A DNA stretch of 64,000 bases from an uncultured Oscillospiraceae bacterium (GCA_934481355.1 CAKSPH010000001.1:62001-126000), one strand, 5' to 3'; counted from the first letter of the stretch, positions 54,167 through 62,650 are shown. Made by a program: numbers and translations. Notes: generated from the sequence alone by a model not told the origin.

Positions 54167-55366
54167 TTATTTTTGTTCTTCCTGCATATTCAGGTATTTG
54201 AAGCAGTAAATCGCGTTCTCAGCGGCGAAGCGTTTTTCGGGATCCGAGCAGTTGTGCCCGAGAATATCGAAAATCAGCCTCATGCGGTTGTTCATGGTGT
54301 TGCGGTGGATATACAGCCTGTCGGCGGCGCGGCTGGCGTTGCAGTTTTCCTCGAAGAAGCGCTCCAGCGTTATCAGCAGCTCGGAGTTGTGCTTTTTATC
54401 GTATTCGATTATGCCGCCAAGCTCCTGCTCGCAGCAGCTCCGTATGAAATCCCGGTCATCTGTCCGGAAAAGCATCTTGATTATTGCAGGAAGCTCCGCG
54501 AAATTCCTGCATTTTCTGGTAATTGGATATACGTCAACAGCTCTGACGGTATTCACGGCGTCCCGGTAGCTTGACTTTATGGTGTTCTTCTGGGTGATCT
54601 GGCTGCCAAGGGCGAAGTACATATTTTTCATCCCGTATTTATCCGAAGCGAGTGTTACCAGCCTTTCGCCCGCCTCCATAAGGGAGCGGACGGAGTCCGT
54701 ATCGTCCGTGCCGGTAAGGGCGACTATGCGGTTCTTCTGGATATATGCTATCGGGGTGTTGAGCAAATTGCACACATCGGTCAGGATATGCTGTGTATCC
54801 GTCATCTCGGACAGCGCCCGGTCGGAGGTACGCAATACCGCCACGAAGGAGCGCCTGCGCATTTTGTAGCCCGCGCGCTCGATGGTGTTGAAGTGGCTGC
54901 GCTCGTCCTCGTCGTAGCCGTATATTATATCCCGCAGCGCCTCGCCGCCCCGCCGTATATAGTGCCGCTCGGCAAACAGCAGGTATGCCACCGCCTTGGT
55001 GACTGCGCCTATCGGGACAGAGGCGGGCATTGTGATGACCGGGACGTCCAGCCGGTCGGCCTCGTCCAGCATCTCAGCGGGGAGCTCCATAAAATAATGG
55101 CCTATCAGCACCAGTATCGCGGAAATCTGGCGATCGGCACAGATATCCACCATTCTGACAAGATTCGCGGTGTCCCGCTTGACGCCGGAGCCGTAGAGTA
55201 TCATAAGCTCGCGCCCCTGCACCCACGGGGTAATCTCGTCGTCCTGACAGATGTAGAACCAGCTAACGGTCTTGGAAAGCCCGCCGTTTCCGGCAAGCAC
55301 CTTCCAGTCCTTTGCTATGTCGAGGTCAAGTATGTCTTTTACGGTTATGTAGTACAGAAAAATCAC
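54167..55366 (-). CDS. PucR family transcriptional regulator
   Basis: 399 residues. An N-terminal PucR sensory domain (ITVKDILDLDIAKDWKVLAG, GRELMILYGSG, VPVITMPA) precedes a central GGDEF-like region and a C-terminal helix-turn-helix (ERFFEENCNASRAADRLYIH, RNTMNNRMRLIFDILG). PucR regulators activate purine or nitrogen-compound catabolism when ligand is bound. It precedes codA-urt in the same direction and probably controls it. The start is uncertain: GTG 55366 overlaps its own ribosome site (GGGAGTG), so a start a few codons later is likely. Confidence 0.85.
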   Translation of the reverse strand: MIFLYYITVKDILDLDIAKDWKVLAGNGGLSKTVSWFYICQDDEITPWVQGRELMILYGSGVKRDTANLVRMVDICADRQISAILVLIGHYFMELPAEMLDEADRLDVPVITMPASVPIGAVTKAVAYLLFAERHYIRRGGEALRDIIYGYDEDERSHFNTIERAGYKMRRRSFVAVLRTSDRALSEMTDTQHILTDVCNLLNTPIAYIQKNRIVALTGTDDTDSVRSLMEAGERLVTLASDKYGMKNMYFALGSQITQKNTIKSSYRDAVNTVRAVDVYPITRKCRNFAELPAIIKMLFRTDDRDFIRSCCEQELGGIIEYDKKHNSELLITLERFFEENCNASRAADRLYIHRNTMNNRMRLIFDILGHNCSDPEKRFAAENAIYCFKYLNMQEEQK

Positions 55367-55368
55367 TC

Positions 55369-55419
55369 CCGGCTGAAATAGTATACATTAAGTATACCAC
55401 AGCCGGGAGCTGATTGCAA
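55369..55419 (-). promoter_or_regulatory. pucR promoter with nested palindromes
   Basis: TTGCAA (55414-55419) N17 TATACT (55391-55396). GTATAC occurs at 55381-55386 and 55392-55397, flanked by CCGGCTG/CAGCCGG (55369-55375, 55400-55406). The nested repeat covers the -10, the start point and the ribosome site, suggesting autoregulation or an mRNA hairpin. Confidence 0.6.
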
Positions 55420-55440
55420 CATATATTTCAGGTGCCGATA

Positions 55441-56526
55441 TCAGTTCATCGTGAGCCCGACAGCCCTCCAGCCGCCGTCTGTCCTGACCGCGTATATCGT
55501 GTTGTCCGCCGGGTAGGAGTAGGTCTCCCCGCCGTAATACACGTTGTGCACATAGCTCACGCGCACCGGGAAGCACTCCGCGGAGTACTGCCGTACGCTC
55601 ACCGTCTTTTCCTCCGTGAAGTCGTATCCGGTGTGGTAGGTGTAGAACTGCCCCTCGTAGGTCCGCAGATCGCTGTAAAGCTTCACGTCCTGCGGGATAT
55701 AGCCGGATATCGCCGAGAAATACAGGTCGTTCGCGATGTACTTCGAGTACATCTCCGAAAATTCCAGCGCGAACTGCGCCGCTTCCTCCGCGGCGGCGGT
55801 GTCCGTCACCGGCAGTGCGCAGGAATACGCGCCGTCCTGCGATTTCTCCGACGGGAGCTTCCCGCCGCCCGCGCCCGTGAACTCCACGTCCGGCGGGTAC
55901 ATCAGCCCGTCTATTGTATAGGTGGTCAGCTCCGGCGGGTCCGGGAGGTAATCCCCGAAATTTTCCCAGCCCTCCACCGGTTCGGAAGTCTTTTTCGCGT
56001 ATTCCGTCAGCGGCTTTCCGTTTATCAGCGCGGAGCACCCGGTGGGCACCGTCACCGTTACGCTCTCGTTTTTCTCCGGAGTTATCCCGTAGGCGCGGGT
56101 GACGCTGTATATCCCGAAACCGTAAACGGAATCCTGCGCGGTCTGCGTCAGCGCTATGTACGCCATCGGCTCGCCGCCGCATATCATCGTGTAGACCGGG
56201 TTTTCCCTGGTGCTCTCCCTGGCGCTTTTTTTGAAGGAGAACTCCCCGGTGAAGCGCTCCCGGAGCTGGCGGTGCAGCGCCTCCTCGTCCTCGTAGGGTG
56301 AGATATCGCCCTCAGCCGCCGCGTAAAGCAGGTCGAGCTTACCGGAATTGAGCTCCTCTGCCGCCGCGTCCGTAACGTGGTAAATCTGGCAGGCTTCGTA
56401 CCGCTGGAGGAACTCCCACAGCTTCCCCAGCCCCACGACCGCCGCCGAAAGCGCCGCCGCCAGCAGGACGAAATATATCGCGTAAAAAACTATCGTGCCC
56501 TTCCGGCTCCGCTTTTTCGTACTCAT
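55441..56526 (-). CDS. membrane-anchored extracellular protein of unknown function
   Basis: 361 residues: short basic cytosolic start (MSTKKRSRKG), one membrane helix (about 12-34), then a long extracellular region. The C-terminal 100 residues (EFSEMYSKYIANDLYFSAIS ... NTIYAVRTDGGWRAVGLTMN) look like an NTF2/SnoaL-type or similar alpha-beta fold. I do not recognise a family. It overlaps the glycosidase gene by four bases (ATGA) and is the last of three co-transcribed envelope genes. Confidence 0.7.
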   Translation of the reverse strand: MSTKKRSRKGTIVFYAIYFVLLAAALSAAVVGLGKLWEFLQRYEACQIYHVTDAAAEELNSGKLDLLYAAAEGDISPYEDEEALHRQLRERFTGEFSFKKSARESTRENPVYTMICGGEPMAYIALTQTAQDSVYGFGIYSVTRAYGITPEKNESVTVTVPTGCSALINGKPLTEYAKKTSEPVEGWENFGDYLPDPPELTTYTIDGLMYPPDVEFTGAGGGKLPSEKSQDGAYSCALPVTDTAAAEEAAQFALEFSEMYSKYIANDLYFSAISGYIPQDVKLYSDLRTYEGQFYTYHTGYDFTEEKTVSVRQYSAECFPVRVSYVHNVYYGGETYSYPADNTIYAVRTDGGWRAVGLTMN

Positions 56527-57620
56527 TCCTTACCCCTTACCAGTATCGCGGTGCACATCTTGCGCAGTCCTATCAGGCTGGCGCTCTGGTTGATTATCTC
56601 GCCGTTGAACATCATGTTCGTGGAGGAGCCGCCGTCAAGATTCGCGGCGTTCACCGCGCCGAAATCGAGCATTACGTCCCGGACGTCCGCAAGGCTCGCA
56701 CCGAGGCTGTTCGACTGCCTGCCGTCTATCGTCAGCAGGAGCATTGCGCCGTCCGCGCGCTGTCCTATCGCCGTGCGGGGATTCAGCCCGCTTCCGTCGC
56801 CGAGAGCCTCAACCGGTTCGCCGTTCACTATCAGGATAGGCCCGAACTTCACCGCGTCGCGGACTCCCATATCTACTGCCTCCTGCACGGTCATCCTGCC
56901 GACCACCAGCTTGTTGTCCCATGTTATCCCGATGGTGTCCCATGAATAGTACATCGGCGTGCCCCAGAGGACTTCTCCCTCGGACATGACTATGCCCCAC
57001 GGCTCGCCGCCGGTCATGTGGCCTGGACGGTCGTCAAATCCGCCGCCATTGACCGCTCCGATTATGTTATCGTAGGAGGCGTAGATATCCGGCAGGGTCC
57101 TGCCCTGTTCCTCCAGACCGAATTTTCCCGAGATGCCCACGAACACCCTCGACGGGTCGTAGACCACCATCATCTTGCCCTTGAACGTGGAGCCGCTGAC
57201 GTCGATTATGTCCACGCCGTCGCCGTCCGGGTCGATGTCCGGGTCGGCTTCTGCGGCGCTCCCTGCGTTATCCGGGGAGGGTATCCGTACTAAATCAGGG
57301 TCGGTGATGTCGTCCGTTTCCCTGATGGTGTTCTGGGCGGCTATCTCCTCAACCAGCTCGTCTGAGAGGAATATGTTCGGGACCCACTTTATGGCGCTGG
57401 TTTCCCGGCAGGAGATGACGAAAATGTTCCGCGCCGTTTCGGAGGGTCCCTTTTCCATGACGTACACCACGCCCAGCAGGGACGCAAGCACCGCCAGAAT
57501 TATCGTGAAGAACACCAGCAGTACGCGCCGTATCACCATCGCCGCGGTGCTGGGCTTTTTCTTCTTGAAGCGAGGACGGCTCCGGGGGAGCTGCTTTTCT
57601 TCCAGTGTGTTTCCGGTCAT
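56523..57620 (-). CDS. membrane-anchored phosphodiester glycosidase family protein
   Basis: 365 residues. A basic N-terminus and one membrane helix (about 30-53) are followed by an Asp-rich linker and the NAGPA/EpsL-type domain: GAVNGGGFDDRPGHMTGGEP, VKFGPILIVNGEPV, NPRTAIGQRADGAMLLLTID and NAANLDGGSSTNMMFNGEII. Relatives uncover phosphodiester-linked sugars or act in exopolysaccharide biosynthesis. It faces outside. Its start overlaps the GT2-GtrA gene's stop, so the three genes form one operon. Confidence 0.88.
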   Translation of the reverse strand: MTGNTLEEKQLPRSRPRFKKKKPSTAAMVIRRVLLVFFTIILAVLASLLGVVYVMEKGPSETARNIFVISCRETSAIKWVPNIFLSDELVEEIAAQNTIRETDDITDPDLVRIPSPDNAGSAAEADPDIDPDGDGVDIIDVSGSTFKGKMMVVYDPSRVFVGISGKFGLEEQGRTLPDIYASYDNIIGAVNGGGFDDRPGHMTGGEPWGIVMSEGEVLWGTPMYYSWDTIGITWDNKLVVGRMTVQEAVDMGVRDAVKFGPILIVNGEPVEALGDGSGLNPRTAIGQRADGAMLLLTIDGRQSNSLGASLADVRDVMLDFGAVNAANLDGGSSTNMMFNGEIINQSASLIGLRKMCTAILVRGKE

Positions 57621-58693
57621 TTCTTATCCCCTTCCGAGCCTGCGTAAACCCAGTCGCGCTGGATACCGAAGCTCACGAAAAACAGAATCGTGTCTATAAC
57701 TATCTTTATCACGGACTGCCAGCCCGCAGAAGCGCTGAACAGAAACGAAACTCCCCGCACGCACAGCGCCGAGGCGGCGAGCTGCCCCGCACAGAGTATA
57801 TAGTATCTCGCCACGGAGCGCTTCACGCTGCCGCCGGAGCGGAAAACGCGGCTCCTGTTGACGAGGAAGTTCACCAGCGACGATACCACCCGCGCCACCG
57901 CCGCAGCCGCAAAAATGCGGAGCGTTTCATTCTCCCCGAAAAGCGGCTGAGTCAGCAGGTTGAGCACCGTGAACAGCCCTATGTCTATCAGCGAACAGCT
58001 AATGGAGCTCAGCATGAACCTGAATATCATACCGTAGATACGCAGCGAATCGGTCAGCGGATTGAAGTGCGTGCCCCGGTTGTTGTCGTCGTATATCGTC
58101 TGGATCCTGACTTCGCAGAAATCCCTGCCGAGACGCTTCATCTCGAGCAGCATATTGGTTTCGTACTCGAAGCGCTCCCCGCCGAGCTTCACGAGAGCCG
58201 GCAGGCACTCCCGCGGGAGCGCCCTCAGCCCCGTCTGGGTGTCGGTTATTTTTATACCGCAGAGGAATCTGAAAACGAACCGGGTCGCGTTGTTGCCGAA
58301 GCGGCTTTTGGCCGGGATACCCGCGCCGGAGAAATCCCGGGCGCCAAGCACCGGACGTCCGGTGCGCTCCATTTCCTCAGCGCACCGGCGGATATCCTGC
58401 GGGGTGTGCTGTCCGTCGTCGTCAGTGGTGACGACTCCGGAGCAGTCCGGGAAGTGCTCCAGGACGTATGAGAATCCGGTTTTAAGCCCCCGCCCCTTGC
58501 CGCGGTTCACCCCGTGACGGAGCACCGTACACTGCGGTATCTCCGTCAGCCGGGAGAATATCGGGGCGCACTCCGGGAGGCTTCCGTCGTCTATTATGAC
58601 TATATGCTCAAAACCCGCGGAAATCAGCCCGTCAACCACGCCGAAAATCTTCTCCTTCGGGTTGTAGGTCGGCAGTACTGCCGGAACATTCAT
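57617..58693 (-). CDS. glycosyltransferase family 2 fused to a GtrA-like membrane domain
   Basis: 358 residues. Residues 1-220 are a GT2 domain of the polyprenyl-phosphate sugar transferase type (VLPTYNPKEKI, IIDDGS, RGKGRGLKTGFSYVL, TTDDDGQH with the Asp motif, DTQTGLRALP). Residues about 230-350 have four helices of GtrA type (FMLSSISCSLIDIGLF, NFLVNRSRVFR). It would charge undecaprenyl phosphate with a sugar and flip it for envelope glycan decoration. ATG 58693 behind GGGAAG is chosen; ATG 58708 is an alternative. First gene of the operon. Confidence 0.88.
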   Translation of the reverse strand: MNVPAVLPTYNPKEKIFGVVDGLISAGFEHIVIIDDGSLPECAPIFSRLTEIPQCTVLRHGVNRGKGRGLKTGFSYVLEHFPDCSGVVTTDDDGQHTPQDIRRCAEEMERTGRPVLGARDFSGAGIPAKSRFGNNATRFVFRFLCGIKITDTQTGLRALPRECLPALVKLGGERFEYETNMLLEMKRLGRDFCEVRIQTIYDDNNRGTHFNPLTDSLRIYGMIFRFMLSSISCSLIDIGLFTVLNLLTQPLFGENETLRIFAAAAVARVVSSLVNFLVNRSRVFRSGGSVKRSVARYYILCAGQLAASALCVRGVSFLFSASAGWQSVIKIVIDTILFFVSFGIQRDWVYAGSEGDKK

Positions 58694-58715
58694 GCTATCA
58701 CTTCCCATTTTCTTT

Positions 58716-58730
58716 TGGTCACCTCTAAAA
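58716..58730 (+). repeat. solitary terminal repeat of the element family (R7)
   Basis: GGTCACCTCTAAAAA, identical to the ends of R1-R6, without a partner end. It starts right after the -10 of the GT2-GtrA promoter, so the mRNA begins within it. Confidence 0.6.
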
Positions 58731-58759
58731 ATTATAGCACATAATATTCCATTTGTAAA
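58731..58759 (-). promoter_or_regulatory. promoter of the envelope operon
   Basis: TTTACA (58754-58759) and TATAAT (58731-58736), spacing 17, followed directly by the solitary terminal repeat. Confidence 0.75.
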
Positions 58760-59056
58760 CATGATTCGACATATTGTAACCGAATTGTAATTAATGCACA
58801 TCCCCGTGATATTCCCCGTTTCAGGCATTGATTCCGGAACGAAATTCCGTAGGAAAATAATACGGGGGGCAGCGCTCGGGCGCCATAAATCCCAAAAAGC
58901 TGCTCCCGCAGGAGCTTTCGGGCGGGCTATCGCAGTGCTGATACGGAAAATCCCGGCAAAATCGTGCCGGGTACAAACCAGAAAGCTAACAGATATTGTA
59001 TCACGGAAATAATGGTTACAGTTCAGATGCCAAATAAGCTCTCCGAATTCTATGTT
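58760..59056. other. intergenic region without a recognisable gene
   Basis: It contains an imperfect hairpin near 58896-58917 and a better one, CCCGGCA / TGCCGGG (58952-58971), on either strand. The open frame at 58794-59012 lacks a ribosome site and looks non-coding. Confidence 0.5.
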
Positions 59057-59059
59057 AAA

Positions 59060-59085
59060 AAAAGCCGCACAGCAGTGCGGCTTTT
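59060..59085 (-). terminator. tRNA-Ala terminator
   Basis: AAAAGCCGCAC / GTGCGGCTTTT with a four-base loop, followed on the minus strand by seven T residues. Confidence 0.9.
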
Positions 59086-59093
59086 TCGTTATA

Positions 59094-59169
59094 TGGTGGA
59101 GATGGGGGGATTCGAACCCCTGACCTCTTACATGCGAAGCAAGCGCTCTCCCAACTGAGCTACACCCCC
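59094..59169 (-). tRNA. tRNA-Ala (anticodon CGC)
   Basis: 76 bases. The anticodon loop TTCGCAT gives CGC, reading GCG. The acceptor GGGGGTG pairs with CATCTCC, including the G3-U70 pair that identifies alanine tRNA. D arm TAGCTCAGTTGGGAGAGC and T loop TTCGAAT are standard, and the 3' CCA is encoded. The outermost T-stem pair (A49-C65) is mismatched. Single gene with its own terminator. Confidence 0.95.
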
Positions 59170-59242
59170 ATTACTCACCCATTATAGCACAAGTTTCCCT
59201 GAAAATCAAGTAGATTTTTGGATTTTTCCGTTGATCCCCACA

Positions 59243-59270
59243 AAAAACGCCTGCCCCGGACGGGACAGGC
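59243..59270 (-). terminator. secDF terminator, distal to element R4
   Basis: On the minus strand GCCTGTCCCG pairs with CGGGGCAGGC (one G-U), followed by TTTTTT. It lies after R4 in the direction of secDF transcription. Confidence 0.85.
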
Positions 59271-59280
59271 ATTTAATATT

Positions 59281-59444
59281 GGTCGCCTCTGAAAACCGGT
59301 TTGAAAAAGGAAAACGGGTAGAGTGCACCGAATGCGATGAATGCCTCCTCGTAAGGCTGTATGCCTCAGCACGATGCCGCAGAGCGAAAGAAGCAGGCGG
59401 TGTGCTATACACATTTTCACTCAAAAAGTTTTCAGAGGTGACCT
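59281..59444 (+). repeat. element R4, type A
   Basis: 164 bases with ends GGTCGCCTCTGAAAACC and TTTTCAGAGGTGACCT, same orientation as R2. It retains the CACGATGCCGCAGAGCGAAAG block shared with R3. It begins 19 bases after the secDF stop and ends just before the secDF terminator. Confidence 0.85.
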
Positions 59445-59462
59445 ATTATGAAATCGCAGGGA

Positions 59463-61823
59463 TCAGGCGTTCTTCTTTCCTCTTTCCTGTGCCCAGATCC
59501 ACAGCGGACCAGCAAGGCAAACGGAGGAATAGAATCCGACCAGCATACCGATAGCAAGCGGTATGGAGAAGCTGAGTATCGAGGTAACGCCCATCAGCGC
59601 GCACACAACGGATACGGAAACCATCGCCGCAACAGTCGTGGCTGTCGTGATGATGGAACGCGGCAGCGTCTGGTTTATGGACAGGTTTACAAGCTGGGCG
59701 TCCGTGAGCTTCTTGCCGTACTTTGCGCGGTTTTCACGCAGACGGTCGTAAATGATGATCGTGTTGTTGATGGAGTATCCGAGCAGGGTCAGGATAACCG
59801 CCATAAAGTTGGAATCCAGCGACATTCTGCCGAATACGAACACCGCGTAGGTTATCGCAACGTCGTGCAGCAGGCAGATAATGGCGATAACGCCCGCCTT
59901 CCAGCCGCCTATCTTCTGGAATCTGAACGCGATGTATACGGTCAGCAGAATGAACGCTGCGCCTACCGCGATAAGGCAGGAGATAAGGAACGAAGTACCG
60001 GAAGTAGCGCTTACGTTTGTTGTGTCGATGTTCTGAACGCCCTTTTCAGGGAGCGCATTCTCAACTGCGTCGTTTATTTCGTTGAGCTTGTCGTCGTCCA
60101 TCTTCTCGTCAGCCGCAAAGGAAACCACCATGGTATTGAGACCGCCCGTGAAGCTGGTACCTGTTGTGATGCTGACCTCGGGAACGTCGCCCAGCGCCGC
60201 AATGGCGGACTTGGTTGCAGCGATGTCCGCGTCGGTTATCTCGCCGGAGTAGCTGTAAGTCAGCATGGAACCGCCCTTGAAGCGGATATCCACCTTTACG
60301 CCGAACACGAATGTGCAGATAAACGTCAGCACGATAACGGCAGCGGAAATAATGCAGAATATCTTTCTCCTGGAAACGAAATCCACCCCGAATGCCGTGG
60401 GAACTGCGGGACCCTTGACGTCAGCCTCGCCGGCAGCAGCGGTATTCTTCTCTCCGCCGTAGAACCACGGCTTCTTGAATGCCTTGAATCTGGAGAGCGA
60501 AGTTGTCATCATTCTGGTTGCCCAGCATGCCATGATGAAGTTCATAATAACGCCGACAAGCAGTGTGAAGCCGAATGAATAAATGGTACCGTCTGTGGAA
60601 GCGCCGAACCATGTGCCGAATACCAGCATAAGGATAACGGCAACGATGATTACGGTGAGGTTAGAGTCGAGTACAGCCGTGAAGCCGCGGGAGAATCCGT
60701 TCTTGATAGCTCCGTCGATAGTTCTGCCGGACTTCAGCTCCTCGCGGATTCTTTCTGCGGAAAGGACGTTCGCGTCAACGCCCATGCCTATCGACAGGAT
60801 AATACCTGCGATACCGGGTATCGTGAGCGTGCTGCTCGCATTGAATCCGAAGAATCCTGTCACAGCCGCGAACATACCAGCCACCTGACCCGCGAGCGCG
60901 ATAACTGCAACAACGCCGGGCAGACGGTAGTAGCCTATCATGAATATTGCGATAACGATGAACGCGATAACGCCGGCAATGCCCATTGCGTCGCGCGCGC
61001 CCGTGCCGAGGATAGGAGAGATCGTGGAGAGGTTCTTTACCTCCAGCTTGAACGGAAGCGAACCGCCGTTTATCATATCGGCGAGCTTCTTTGCCTCGGT
61101 GTAGCCGTTCTCTCCGGTGAAGCTGCCGGAGATGGAAGCCTGTCCGTCAGAGATGACTGCGCTTACGGACGGAGCGCTTATCTGCTCGTCGTCCATCCAG
61201 ATGGAGATACGGGAGCCGTCCTCTTTCGCTTTGGTGGTTGCCTCCTTGAAGGCCTCCTTGCCGCTGTCGTTGAGGGAGAGGTGAACAACGTAGCTCTGGG
61301 ACAGCGTGCTTTCAGTGTCCATGCCGACCTGTGCGTTGGCAACGTCCTTACCGGTGAGCACGAGCTCCAGATCCTCGTAGGTCTGGCCGTCCTGAAGATC
61401 TCCGCTGTAACCCATGCGGAAGCTCAGCATTGCGGTAGCGCCGATCTCCTGTACAGCCTGCTCCGGGTCGAAGCTGGTGTCGTCGGCCTGCCACGGGAAG
61501 CGCACGATTATGTTGTTCGAGCCGAAATCCTCGTAGACCTCATAGTCGTTGATGTTCTGATTGATAAGACGGGTCTCGATGATGGACTTCGCCGCGTCGA
61601 GGTCGTCGTTTGAAATAGCCTCGGTGTAGTCGTCCGGTGCGCCGAATGTTACGTTAACGCCGCCGCGGATATCAATACCCCATCTGATGTCGTCGATGCC
61701 TGCGATGATCGTTGTTTCGTTATCGCCGTAGCGGGTGCTTATACCCAGCGTGGAGAGCAGCGAAAATGCGATTATCAGGGCGGCAACAACGAAGAACACG
61801 GGTCTTCCTATCTTTTTCTTCAA
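59463..61823 (-). CDS. secDF: SecD-SecF fusion protein translocase subunit
   Basis: 786 residues. SecDF uses the proton gradient to pull exported proteins across the membrane. The N-terminal half is SecD (GIDIRGGVNVTFGAPDD, extracellular P1 domain, then six helices with GVDANVLSAERIREELK). The C-terminal half is SecF (DIRFKGGSMLTYSYSG, ending with NNTIIIYDRLRENRAKYG and the last helices). The start is TTG 61823 (LKKKIGRP) behind GGAGTGAG. It has its own promoter. Confidence 0.95.
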   Translation of the reverse strand: MKKKIGRPVFFVVAALIIAFSLLSTLGISTRYGDNETTIIAGIDDIRWGIDIRGGVNVTFGAPDDYTEAISNDDLDAAKSIIETRLINQNINDYEVYEDFGSNNIIVRFPWQADDTSFDPEQAVQEIGATAMLSFRMGYSGDLQDGQTYEDLELVLTGKDVANAQVGMDTESTLSQSYVVHLSLNDSGKEAFKEATTKAKEDGSRISIWMDDEQISAPSVSAVISDGQASISGSFTGENGYTEAKKLADMINGGSLPFKLEVKNLSTISPILGTGARDAMGIAGVIAFIVIAIFMIGYYRLPGVVAVIALAGQVAGMFAAVTGFFGFNASSTLTIPGIAGIILSIGMGVDANVLSAERIREELKSGRTIDGAIKNGFSRGFTAVLDSNLTVIIVAVILMLVFGTWFGASTDGTIYSFGFTLLVGVIMNFIMACWATRMMTTSLSRFKAFKKPWFYGGEKNTAAAGEADVKGPAVPTAFGVDFVSRRKIFCIISAAVIVLTFICTFVFGVKVDIRFKGGSMLTYSYSGEITDADIAATKSAIAALGDVPEVSITTGTSFTGGLNTMVVSFAADEKMDDDKLNEINDAVENALPEKGVQNIDTTNVSATSGTSFLISCLIAVGAAFILLTVYIAFRFQKIGGWKAGVIAIICLLHDVAITYAVFVFGRMSLDSNFMAVILTLLGYSINNTIIIYDRLRENRAKYGKKLTDAQLVNLSINQTLPRSIITTATTVAAMVSVSVVCALMGVTSILSFSIPLAIGMLVGFYSSVCLAGPLWIWAQERGKKNA

Positions 61824-61883
61824 ATGTAGCTCACTCCATTTCGTGTTAACGGCATACTGCCGTAATTATAATCATACCATTCT

Positions 61884-61912
61884 ATTATAATATAAAAAGC
61901 GGGATTAGTCAA
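61884..61912 (-). promoter_or_regulatory. secDF promoter, nested in the upstream terminator
   Basis: TTGACT (61907-61912) and TATAAT (61884-61889), spacing 17. The -35 lies in the loop and arm of the terminator at 61899-61926. Confidence 0.75.
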
Positions 61913-61926
61913 TAGCTAAATCCCGC
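61899..61926 (-). terminator. terminator of the membrane-protein gene upstream of secDF
   Basis: GCGGGATT (61900-61907) pairs with AATCCCGC (61919-61926), followed on the minus strand by TTTTTATATT. Confidence 0.8.
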
Positions 61927-61941
61927 CAGAGGAAAAATTTT

Positions 61942-62544
61942 TCACTTGTATATCAGCTTTTCAGTGTTGAATCTATCCGTATAGCCGACGTACCAGCCAA
62001 ACTTTGTAACGGCAGGAATTACCGCATAGTACAGTATCATCAGCGCCGGGAACAGCGGAGACATTATGTCAATCTGCCGGAAGTCCGTTGCGACCCACGC
62101 CTTGTCCGCAAGCTCCGGCACGGGCACAAAGGTCTGTATGAACGGATATGCGCTGCCGCTTACGAAACGGTACACAAGGAACGTATCCGCCTGCGGGAAG
62201 AACAGCTTGTTCAGCAGGAGCACCACCGAGGGCAGAGCCGCAATCGCGAACATTATAAGTCCCAGCCATATCCAGCGGTGCGGCAGGGGAGCCTCTACCC
62301 GGTGATTCTTTACAAGACTGCGCTCCCTTGCCCCGTCCTTCCACGCGACAGTGAACATCAGCATGAAGAATATAAGCGTCCCGCAGAGTATCGCCAGCAC
62401 GTTGAACACGACCTCGGAGCCGTAAAAATCAAGATTCGTAGCGAACATCGTCAGCGCCATCGTCATGAACAGGCAGAGAAAATTCCCCAGGACGATATAG
62501 CCGAAGCCCTGCAAAAGCAGGTTATAGAATGGCTTGCGTTTCAT
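61942..62544 (-). CDS. five-helix membrane protein of unknown function
   Basis: 200 residues with hydrophobic helices at about 10-35, 45-68, 92-115 and 165-185, and the loop WKDGARERSLVKNHRVEAPL between helices 2 and 3. I do not recognise a family; the position next to secDF gives no firm clue. ATG follows GAAAGGAAT. A terminator follows at once. Confidence 0.7.
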   Translation of the reverse strand: MKRKPFYNLLLQGFGYIVLGNFLCLFMTMALTMFATNLDFYGSEVVFNVLAILCGTLIFFMLMFTVAWKDGARERSLVKNHRVEAPLPHRWIWLGLIMFAIAALPSVVLLLNKLFFPQADTFLVYRFVSGSAYPFIQTFVPVPELADKAWVATDFRQIDIMSPLFPALMILYYAVIPAVTKFGWYVGYTDRFNTEKLIYK

Positions 62545-62650
62545 TTGGATTCCTTTCAGAAAATTCCTTGTGTAATTCCGGAAAAACGTGAGATACTATT
62601 CCCGAAAGAAAACCGGGCGTCCGGAGCACACAGGAATCGAGGTATTTATT

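Noticed and set aside
58794..59012. 72-codon frame in the gap before the tRNA
   Set aside because: No ribosome site, composition unlike neighbours, and it overlaps two hairpins.
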